Below are positions 34,361-41,383 of a stretch of 64,000 nt of DNA, in pieces. Positions within the stretch are counted from its first letter, which is position 1, and each line of letters begins with the position of its first letter. The stretch covers positions 124,001 to 188,000 of the forward strand of contig JADBXR010000002.1 of the NCBI GenBank assembly GCA_020403425.1, given 5' to 3'. Origin of the DNA: Chitinophagaceae bacterium (lineage in GTDB: Bacteria > Bacteroidota > Bacteroidia > Chitinophagales > Chitinophagaceae). The translations under genes were made by a program, and so were the position numbers. Under the pieces are notes generated by a model. It was given only the letters and a program-made list of their open reading frames with translations. It was not told where the DNA came from and did not search any database.

Positions 34361-34978
34361 ATGGAATTTTACCACACACGCATCTATACAGAAAATGCTT
34401 ACATTCAATCAGTGGGTACAAACCGTTACGAACATATCAGCGACCAGGAACTACTGGAAAAATTTTATCTCGACAGGGATAACCAGTGGCTGGGAATCGT
34501 TTTGCAGCGGTATACCCTGCTGTTGCTGGGTGTTTGCATGAAATACCTCAAAAACGAGGAAGAAGCCAAGGATGCAGTACAGCATATTTTCCTGAAAGCG
34601 ATCACGGAACTGGGCAAATACAAAGTGGATTACCTCAAAAGCTGGTTGTACATGGTGGCACGCAACCACTGCCTGATGAAACTGCGCGACAAGAACGTAT
34701 TCGTATCCGTGGAAGAGAATACCCAGCTCACTTCACCCGAAACAGACCGGCATGATTTTGAACACAAGGAAATAACCCTTACCCTCCTCGAGTCTTCGCT
34801 GGAAGAACTGAACCCCGAGCAGAAAACCTGTGTAACTTTGTTCTACCTGCAGAAAAAAAGCTACCAGGAGATCGTAGACACAACAGGATACAGTCTACTG
34901 CAGGTTAAAAGTTACATACAGAACGGAAAACGCAATCTGAAAATACTGGTAGAAAAGAAAATGAACACCCAAAAATGA
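34361..34978 (+). CDS. RNA polymerase sigma factor, ECF/sigma-70 family
   Basis: 205 residues from the ATG at 34361; the frame is open far upstream to 33914 but that part is antisense to the NlpC/P60 gene. Region 2 is YTLLLLGVCMKYLKNEEEAKDAVQHIFLKAITELGKYKVDYLKSWLYMVARNHCLMKL, region 4 is LNPEQKTCVTLFYLQKKSYQEIVDTTGYSLLQVKSYIQNGKRNLK. The stop codon overlaps the ATG of the next gene (ATGA), so the pair is translationally coupled; that partner is the likely anti-sigma factor. Confidence 0.9.
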   Translation: MEFYHTRIYTENAYIQSVGTNRYEHISDQELLEKFYLDRDNQWLGIVLQRYTLLLLGVCMKYLKNEEEAKDAVQHIFLKAITELGKYKVDYLKSWLYMVARNHCLMKLRDKNVFVSVEENTQLTSPETDRHDFEHKEITLTLLESSLEELNPEQKTCVTLFYLQKKSYQEIVDTTGYSLLQVKSYIQNGKRNLKILVEKKMNTQK

Positions 34979-35334
34979 GTAACCTGACAAACATATTGAA
35001 GCATGATGAGGAACTGAACAGTGAAGAATTGTTACGTTACCTGCATGGCCAGTCCACGGAAGAAGAAAGGTTTGCCATTGAAAAACAGATGGCCGATTCC
35101 GATTTCGTGAACGAAGCCATTGAGGGGTTACAGCATTTCAAGGACCCAGAGCAGGTTAAACTGTACATGGAACAACTGAACCGGCAGTTACATAAACAGA
35201 CCGATAAAAAATTACTGCGCAGGAACAAACGCAAACTCAAAGACCAGAACTGGCTTACTGTAGCCATTTTAGCGGTGCTGCTGTTATGCGTAGCAGGTTA
35301 CCTGCTGATCCATTTCCTCAGGGTAAAACATTAG
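34975..35334 (+). CDS. Putative anti-sigma factor with one C-terminal membrane helix
   Basis: 119 residues. The N-terminal half (ELNSEELLRYLHGQSTEEERFAIEKQMADSDFVNEAIEGLQHF) matches the helical motif seen in many Bacteroidota anti-sigma proteins without a zinc site. A basic linker (KKLLRRNKRKLK) precedes a single membrane span (WLTVAILAVLLLCVAGYLLIHFL). The C-terminal tail is only five residues, so a periplasmic sensor domain is absent. Coupled to the sigma gene by a 4-bp overlap. The assignment is by context and motif. Confidence 0.7.
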   Translation: MSNLTNILKHDEELNSEELLRYLHGQSTEEERFAIEKQMADSDFVNEAIEGLQHFKDPEQVKLYMEQLNRQLHKQTDKKLLRRNKRKLKDQNWLTVAILAVLLLCVAGYLLIHFLRVKH

Positions 35335-35505
35335 GGCGGAGCAAGCACAAAACACATCATCCCCCAGACTCCCCCCGAAGCCGCCAGGTAACCCTGGAAT
35401 GGGGATGACATGTTTCATTTACTGAACAATCACTAAGAAAACCGAGTTGATCGATATCATTATGCCCTTGTAAGGACCTCAGACGGCTTTACCGGCCCAT
35501 CGTTT

Positions 35506-35551
35506 AATCGATTCATTTCTATGGGTCAAAAATGAATCGATTTTCTTTCAT
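35506..35551 (+). terminator. Terminator-like inverted repeat after the sigma/anti-sigma pair
   Basis: Perfect 13-bp arms AATCGATTCATTT (35506-35518) and AAATGAATCGATT (35530-35542) with an 11-nt loop, followed by TTTCTTTCAT. The stem is AT-rich and could also be a protein-binding palindrome. Confidence 0.5.
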
Positions 35552-35995
35552 AAAAAACCGTTTTAAAACGCTTTTTTAAGTGGCCTTTTTTTTGTAAATA
35601 CAAGGACAGGGAAAATGGTGCATAAAAAAAGCATCAACAGCGGAAACCATTTTGCCGGCTATTGATGCTTTGTGGATACCCGATCGATAGATCCGGAACG
35701 CAACAGAGCGATCCTTGTTGGCCATCGACAGGTTCAGATATTGGATTTTAAACAGAAATTCCTCAAATTTCACTGAAACACCTATGCTATGCCTCATATA
35801 AAACTTGACATGTCAAAAATCGGACAATCTGACGATTTTGTATCCGTTGAAAACACCCATTTTTTGTGGACATTTTAAACTGTGCACCGAAAGAAATACG
35901 ACGAAATCCCATGTTTTGAAACTACAAAATAGCCAACCCTAACACATAGAGGGCGAATTATGCAATATAAAAGCGCTGGTTATGCGGATCAGCGA
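35552..35995. other. 661-bp intergenic region (from 35335) with several palindromes, no firm gene
   Basis: Between the anti-sigma gene and panD. Visible elements: CGTTTTAAAACG flanked by A6 and T6 tracts (35553-35578); AAGCATCAA / TTGATGCTT arms around a 24-nt loop (35629-35670); TTGACATGTCAA, a perfect 12-bp palindrome (35805-35816); and AAAATCG / CGATTTT arms (35816-35839). A minus-strand frame of 73 codons (35576-35797) starts 7 bp from the TTGACATGTCAA palindrome, but its product is not recognisable and its composition is not convincing. Confidence 0.4.
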
Positions 35996-36340
35996 TCAGA
36001 GTTTATTTCCTTCCTTCGGGAATACAACGATCGGTTGCCAGTTCTTTGCCTCGGCCATCTCTACCAATCCATAAGAGATGATGATCACGATATCTCCTTC
36101 CGCGCCTTTTCTGGCGGCAGGTCCGTTCAGGCAACAGACACCGGAGCCCCGGGCTCCCTTGATCAGGTAGGTCTCCAGTCGCTCTCCATTGTTCACATTC
36201 ACCACCTGAATCTTTTCATATTCCACCATCTGGGCAGCATCCATCAGATCCTCATCGAGGGTAAGGCTGCCCACATAATTCAGGTTGGCTTCTGTGATGG
36301 TTGCGCGGTGTACTTTGGATTTGAGTATCTGGATCTGCAT
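35996..36340 (-). CDS. panD: Aspartate 1-decarboxylase
   Basis: 114 residues, close to the usual length of about 120. Makes beta-alanine for pantothenate and CoA. The self-cleavage site is Gly24-Ser25 in [18 protein letters not shown]; the serine becomes the pyruvoyl cofactor. [20 protein letters not shown] and [30 protein letters not shown] match the family. Monocistronic; the leader contains no clear riboswitch. Confidence 0.96.
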   Translation of the reverse strand: MQIQILKSKVHRATITEANLNYVGSLTLDEDLMDAAQMVEYEKIQVVNVNNGERLETYLIKGARGSGVCCLNGPAARKGAEGDIVIIISYGLVEMAEAKNWQPIVVFPKEGNKL

Positions 36341-36467
36341 ATAGGATATTAGTTTAAAGGACTATCGAGGGTTTTACAGGTTTTCCAAGGCGCGAAAATA
36401 GTGGTTTGAATGATAAGGCTATCCTAAATTCTCACCCGCAAAACAAGTCAGTCGAAAAGACCCGCCA

Positions 36468-36968
36468 TTACCTGCATAACCGCCTGATCAGCAATTGATG
36501 TTCAGGATACAACTCTGCCAGCCGGTCAGCTTCTGCCAGTTCAAAATCTGCGAAATCGAAACCCGGTGCCACAGTGCAGCCCACAAAAGAATACTGTCCG
36601 CCTGGTGCCGTTTCAGAGGCAAACCAGCTACCGGCCGGAACCACTGCCTGAAAGACCTCTCCTGCCAGCAGGTCATTCCCCAGTTTCAATAATGCATAGG
36701 TACCATCGGAATGGATCACATGGACCAGCAGGCTTTGTCCGGTATAAAAATGCCAGCATTCATCACTTTGTATCCGGTGGAAGGCAGAGAAGTTTCCCTG
36801 CTCCAGTAAAAAATAAATAGCAGTGGAAAATACACGACAGCCATGGAACCTTTCTGGCAGACATGCCTGTTCCAGCGCTTCCGCGGAACGATAAGTTTCT
36901 TTATAATAACCTCCTTCGGGATGTGGAAGCAGTTGAAATCGTTCTACCAGTTCGGTTACCTTGTGCAT
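36468..36968 (-). CDS. DUF985 cupin family protein
   Basis: 166 residues from the ATG at 36968 (MHKVTELVERFQLLPHPEGGYYKETYRS). The N-terminal LxPHPEGGYYxExYRS and the cupin strands (AIYFLLEQGNFSAFHRIQSDECWHFYTGQSLLVHVI, VPAGSWFASE, VGCTVAPGFDFADFEL) are the DUF985 signature. Metal-binding histidine and glutamate residues are kept (FHR, DECWH). Function of the family unknown. Confidence 0.88.
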   Translation of the reverse strand: MHKVTELVERFQLLPHPEGGYYKETYRSAEALEQACLPERFHGCRVFSTAIYFLLEQGNFSAFHRIQSDECWHFYTGQSLLVHVIHSDGTYALLKLGNDLLAGEVFQAVVPAGSWFASETAPGGQYSFVGCTVAPGFDFADFELAEADRLAELYPEHQLLIRRLCR

Positions 36969-37100
36969 ACTGCAAGTTACGAACACTCACTTTGCAAAGG
37001 ATAGATATACTGAAAATAACCGCTCATACAGATATGGAGCCTGCAGATATTGCCACGGGTTGAATCTGTAGTATATTTAGCTCCTCTAACGACCCCGATT

Positions 37101-38318
37101 ATGAAACAAAAGATCACTATGGTACTTGGTGGCCTGCTGGCCATTTTCTTTCTCTTTTTTACGCCGGCACAAAAGAAGCCCGGCACAGTAAAAAAGATCC
37201 TCACAGGAGCCGATCAGACAGAAAAATACCTGCCCCTGTTGCAAGGCAAACGCGTGGCAATACTGGCCAATCCCACTACGGTGATCGGCAAACAGCACCT
37301 TGTGGACAGCCTGAAGAAACGGGGCATCAACATTGTAAAAGTTTTCGGACCCGAACACGGGTTCAGGGGTAACGCCAGCGCCGGTGCAAAAGTGGCGGAT
37401 GAAACAGATCCCGCAACCGGTATCCCTGTGATCTCCTTGTATGGCGGTAAAAACAAACCCAGCAAAGAGGACCTGGCCGATGTGGACATCATGGTATATG
37501 ACCTGCAGGATGTGGGCTGCCGTTTTTATACCAATATCAACGCACTGGCACGCCTGATGGAAGCCTGTTATGAGAACAACAAGGAACTGATCATCCTCGA
37601 CCGCCCCAACCCCAATGGTTATTTCATTGACGGTCCCGTACTCGATATGAAACTGAAATCAGGCATCGGCATGTTCCCCATCCCTATCGCACATGGATTG
37701 ACCGTGGGAGAATTTGCCAAAATGGTAAATGGCGAAGGCTGGCTGACCAACAAAGTGCAATGTAAGATCACCATCATACCCGTTGCCAATTATACACACG
37801 ATATGGCCTATACCCTTCCGGTGAAACCATCCCCTAACCTCAATACACAACAGTCCATTCTCCTATATCCATCGCTTTGCCTGTTCGAAGGGACCATTTT
37901 CAGCCAGGGACGCGGAACATATTTTCCATTCACGGTGCTGGGCAACCCGGATGTAAAAGACAAATACAGTTTCTCTTTCACACCCACGGGTATCAAAGGA
38001 ATGGCGGAGACACCGTTGCACATGGACAAGGCCTGTTATGGACTTGACCTCCGCAACTACAATACCGAACTGCTCCGCAAGAAAAAACAGGTGAACATCA
38101 GCTGGATGATAGAATTATACCAGGCTTATCCATACAAGGACAAATTCTTTGATCACAAGCAAAGCAAAGAGATGGGCAATATTGATAAGCTGGCCGGCAC
38201 CACACAGTTCAAGGAACAGATCATGGCTGGCGTACCAGAAGCTGAGATCAGAAAAAGCTGGGAGCCCGGATTGACCCAATATAAAGCCATGCGGAAAAAA
38301 TACCTGCTGTATCCATAA
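37101..38318 (+). CDS. namZ: Exo-beta-N-acetylmuramidase NamZ-like (DUF1343)
   Basis: 405 residues from the ATG at 37101; the frame continues upstream into the leader. Signal segment MKQKITMVLGGLLAIFFLFFTPAQ. The DUF1343 blocks are KRVAILANPTTVIGKQHLVDSL, KVFGPEHGFRGNASAGAKV, SLYGGKNKPSKEDLADVDIMVYDLQDVGCRFYTNINALARLMEAC and ILDRPNPNGYFIDGPVLD. NamZ of this family removes terminal N-acetylmuramic acid from murein fragments, so a periplasmic cell-wall recycling role is likely. The terminator stem begins inside the last codons. Confidence 0.9.
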   Translation: MKQKITMVLGGLLAIFFLFFTPAQKKPGTVKKILTGADQTEKYLPLLQGKRVAILANPTTVIGKQHLVDSLKKRGINIVKVFGPEHGFRGNASAGAKVADETDPATGIPVISLYGGKNKPSKEDLADVDIMVYDLQDVGCRFYTNINALARLMEACYENNKELIILDRPNPNGYFIDGPVLDMKLKSGIGMFPIPIAHGLTVGEFAKMVNGEGWLTNKVQCKITIIPVANYTHDMAYTLPVKPSPNLNTQQSILLYPSLCLFEGTIFSQGRGTYFPFTVLGNPDVKDKYSFSFTPTGIKGMAETPLHMDKACYGLDLRNYNTELLRKKKQVNISWMIELYQAYPYKDKFFDHKQSKEMGNIDKLAGTTQFKEQIMAGVPEAEIRKSWEPGLTQYKAMRKKYLLYP

Positions 38319-38341
38319 TACAGCAGGCACTTTATTTTTTT
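38303..38341 (+). terminator. Rho-independent terminator overlapping the namZ stop codon
   Basis: Perfect 10-bp stem (CCTGCTGTAT / ATACAGCAGG) with a 5-nt loop, followed by CACTTTATTTTTTTG. The left arm encodes the last codons of namZ. On the other strand it lies just inside the end of the converging FAD/Fe-S gene. Confidence 0.85.
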
Positions 38342-41205
38342 GTGTATACCGGATCAGTGGCATCACGGAGAAGGTATAGCACAGATCGATAGTTATATCC
38401 TGTTGCTTCGCTCATAGCCATTTCACAGGTTTTACCTGAGGAGTAATACCCTTTGACCGGATGCTGCTTCGTTAACTCCAGCACTTCACCAGATTCATCT
38501 TTTGTAGCGCTGGCTGTAAGCTCCGGAAAATAGAATCCCCTATCTCCTGCCATCCCGCAACAACCGCTGAGGAACGGGATATCTGCTTTCACTGAACAGG
38601 CATTGCCGATGGCCTGCAATTTGTGCAGCTGGTTCATCTTATGCGAGGTACATACAGGATGGAACACCACCGGGGTATCCTGTTGCACGATCTTCAATTT
38701 CGGCAGCAGATAATCGGCAGCAAAATCGATGCTGTCAATGATGGTCAGTTGCTGAAATCGTCTCTGGTTCTCTTCTGTAAGATAAGGCAGTGAATTGTGA
38801 AGCGAATGCGTGCAGGAAGTAACATCCATCACCACCGGCACTTTACCACCTTTAGTCCAACGCCACAGGGTTTCGATGGTCTTATTCACTGTTTCCTTAT
38901 AGGCTGGCTGAAAACCCTTGGATGAGAACAATTGGCCGCAACAAACCCCGGTAGTATGGCTGGCCACGAACAATCGCATACCGGCGCGTTCACATAACAG
39001 GGACACCACTTCATCGACGGACATGCTATCCTGTTTATCGGCACCCATCATCCGTGTGATACAGGATGGGAAATACACCACATCTGGTGCCGCAGGTTTC
39101 CTGCCACGGATATATACCGGTGATGAAATAGCATTATTCCAAAGCGGAAATCCGGGGATCTTTTGGGTGAGCCATCCCGTCAGCTTGCGCATACTATCGG
39201 CACCAAAGATCCGGTTAATCAGATTGGCTCCATGCAAAGCCAGCTTCACCACCGTTTCCACCAAACCAAAGTTCCGGGCCACGCGTAAGGCCATCCGGTT
39301 GGCTTTGGGCGAATGGTTTTCCCTGCGCAATCTTTTGATCAGTTCCCCCGTATTGATCGAAACCGGACAGTCTGTGGCACACATGCCATCCACCGCACAG
39401 GTATCCATACCCGAAAACTGGAACTGTTGCTGCAAGGTTTGGTAATCAGCAAGATTGCCTTCCGATTCCAGTCTTTTCATGGAACGGCGCACCTGGATCC
39501 GCTGCCTGGGCGTTAATGTGTAATTACGGCTGGGGCAACGGTTCTCGCAATACCCGCACTCCACACATTTATCCACTTCCTCCTCCACCACAGGCATCGT
39601 TTTCATATTCTTCAGGTGGCAACGATCGTCTTTATTGATGATGACACCCGGGTTCAGTATGTTCAACGGGTCTACCAGTTGTTTTACCCTGCGCATGATC
39701 TTGTAGGCCTCATCACCCCACTCCTGCCGCACATAAGGTGCGATCTGTCGGCCCGTACCATGTTCCGCCTTCAAAGACCCATCATATTTCTTGATGATCA
39801 GATCGGCCAGTTCATTGTTGAAAGCTTCGAATACGGCTATTTCATCGGCGGTGTTCACCGGCTGTGTCACCAGGAAATGGAGGTTACCTTCTTTGGCATG
39901 ACCAAAAATGATCGCATCCGTATAACCATATTTGGCAAAGAGTGATTGCAGGTCGGTCACCGCTTTCCCCAGGTTCTCCAATGGTACCGCGACATCTTCC
40001 AGCATGGCAGTGGTTCCCTTGGCGCGTACAGCTGCAACAGATGGATACATCCCTTTCCGCAGTTTCCATAGCTTGGCCTGCTCGTAAGAAACCTTGGTGA
40101 AGTCCAGGAGATCCAGTAACGGCAGGGAAGCGATCACCGGTTTCGCTTTCTCCAGCAGCTTTTCCAGTTCTTCTTCCGTAGAAGCCTGGTATTCGCAGAG
40201 GATGGCGGTAGCTTCAGCAGGAAGTTCCTTTACCATTGCCGGGCAGTGATCCAGGTGTTCGATCGAGCGTAACGCAGGCCTGTCCATCAACTCCAATGCT
40301 TCTGCTGCTGTTGCTTTTAAAGCGGGTATGGCCTCGGCAGCTATCACCGGGTTCTCAAAGAACAGCAGGCCGGTGGCTTTGTATCGTTTATCAGGAATGG
40401 TCTTCAGCACCGCTTCCGCAATAAAACCCAATGTACCTTCTGCACCAATTAGCAGGTGCGCCATGATATCCAATGGATGTTCATAATCGAGAAATGCATT
40501 GATGCTGTAACCAACCGTGTTCTTAATGCGGTATTTGCTTCTGATCTTATCTACCAGCGGCTGGTTGGCCAGGATCTCCTTGCGTATGTTGCACAGCCCT
40601 TCCGCCAGTACCTCTTCACCCGCCTGAAAACGAAAATAATCATCCCGGTAAGCCGTATTGTATTCTTTTCCGCTGGGTAATACAAAACGGATCGTATCCA
40701 GTGTATGGTATGAATTGTGTGTTACACCGCAGCACATACCACTGCTGTTATTCGAAAGGATACCACCCATCATCGCCGCACTGATCGATGCCGGGTCCGG
40801 GCCGATCTTCACAGAATAATCCTTTAGTTTATGGTTCACATGTGCGCCAATGACACCCGGCTCTACACGCACTCTGGCGCCATCATCAAGCGGATCCGTG
40901 TTTTTCCAGCTCCGGGCCAGGTCTACCAATATACCATCTGTAATGGATTGTCCGCTGAGACTGGTACCGGCCGTTCGGAACGTGAGCGGAACCTGGTTAC
41001 TATTGGCAAGAAGGAACAGGCGTTTGATATCGTTGATCGTTGTAGGTTGCACCACAGCTTCGGGAAGCAGGTAGTAAAAACCGGCGTCACCTGCAAATGC
41101 ATACCTGTCTATCAGGGAGAGTTTCAATTTTTCGGCAGGAAAATACTGGCTGAGTTCAAGCGCGATATCCACTTTCTTTTCCTGTTTGCGTTGGCTTGAC
41201 ATCAT
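38332..41205 (-). CDS. FAD-linked oxidase / Fe-S / CCG-domain fusion oxidoreductase (D-2-hydroxyacid dehydrogenase type)
   Basis: 957 residues from the ATG at 41205 (MMSSQRKQEKKVDIALELSQYF); the frame is open to 41445 but that stretch is not conserved-looking. Domains: FAD_binding_4 (LTFRTAGTSLSGQSITDGILVDLAR), FAD-oxidase C (DAIIFGHAKEGNLHFLVTQP, LKAEHGTGRQIAPYVRQEWG), two Fe-S motifs (CVECGYCENRCPS, CAVDGMCATDCPV), and cysteine-rich CCG modules (HTTGVCCGQLF, SGCCGMAGDRG). Together they resemble GlcD, GlcE and GlcF in one chain, a membrane-peripheral dehydrogenase feeding electrons to quinone. Substrate (lactate, glycolate or 2-hydroxyglutarate) cannot be told. A paralogue lies 178 bp upstream. 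Confidence 0.9.
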   Translation of the reverse strand: MMSSQRKQEKKVDIALELSQYFPAEKLKLSLIDRYAFAGDAGFYYLLPEAVVQPTTINDIKRLFLLANSNQVPLTFRTAGTSLSGQSITDGILVDLARSWKNTDPLDDGARVRVEPGVIGAHVNHKLKDYSVKIGPDPASISAAMMGGILSNNSSGMCCGVTHNSYHTLDTIRFVLPSGKEYNTAYRDDYFRFQAGEEVLAEGLCNIRKEILANQPLVDKIRSKYRIKNTVGYSINAFLDYEHPLDIMAHLLIGAEGTLGFIAEAVLKTIPDKRYKATGLLFFENPVIAAEAIPALKATAAEALELMDRPALRSIEHLDHCPAMVKELPAEATAILCEYQASTEEELEKLLEKAKPVIASLPLLDLLDFTKVSYEQAKLWKLRKGMYPSVAAVRAKGTTAMLEDVAVPLENLGKAVTDLQSLFAKYGYTDAIIFGHAKEGNLHFLVTQPVNTADEIAVFEAFNNELADLIIKKYDGSLKAEHGTGRQIAPYVRQEWGDEAYKIMRRVKQLVDPLNILNPGVIINKDDRCHLKNMKTMPVVEEEVDKCVECGYCENRCPSRNYTLTPRQRIQVRRSMKRLESEGNLADYQTLQQQFQFSGMDTCAVDGMCATDCPVSINTGELIKRLRRENHSPKANRMALRVARNFGLVETVVKLALHGANLINRIFGADSMRKLTGWLTQKIPGFPLWNNAISSPVYIRGRKPAAPDVVYFPSCITRMMGADKQDSMSVDEVVSLLCERAGMRLFVASHTTGVCCGQLFSSKGFQPAYKETVNKTIETLWRWTKGGKVPVVMDVTSCTHSLHNSLPYLTEENQRRFQQLTIIDSIDFAADYLLPKLKIVQQDTPVVFHPVCTSHKMNQLHKLQAIGNACSVKADIPFLSGCCGMAGDRGFYFPELTASATKDESGEVLELTKQHPVKGYYSSGKTCEMAMSEATGYNYRSVLYLLRDATDPVYTKK

Positions 41206-41383
41206 AGCTACAAATTTAACCCAATTCAGGTAGCAGGAAAGGTCATTTCTGTGTTTGCGCACAAATACCCGTAAAAAAAAATGGATCATCGCCTCAGTTC
41301 GCCCCCACGTCTTTACGAGAAAAAAAACGGCAATGGTATCATTTTGCTGACGGGAAAGCTGACCTGTCCATTGATGCACACAA

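Noticed and set aside
35576-35797. Possible 73-residue gene on the minus strand
   Set aside because: No recognisable domain, and the end is a Lys-rich tail read from a T-tract. Kept only as part of the intergenic description.
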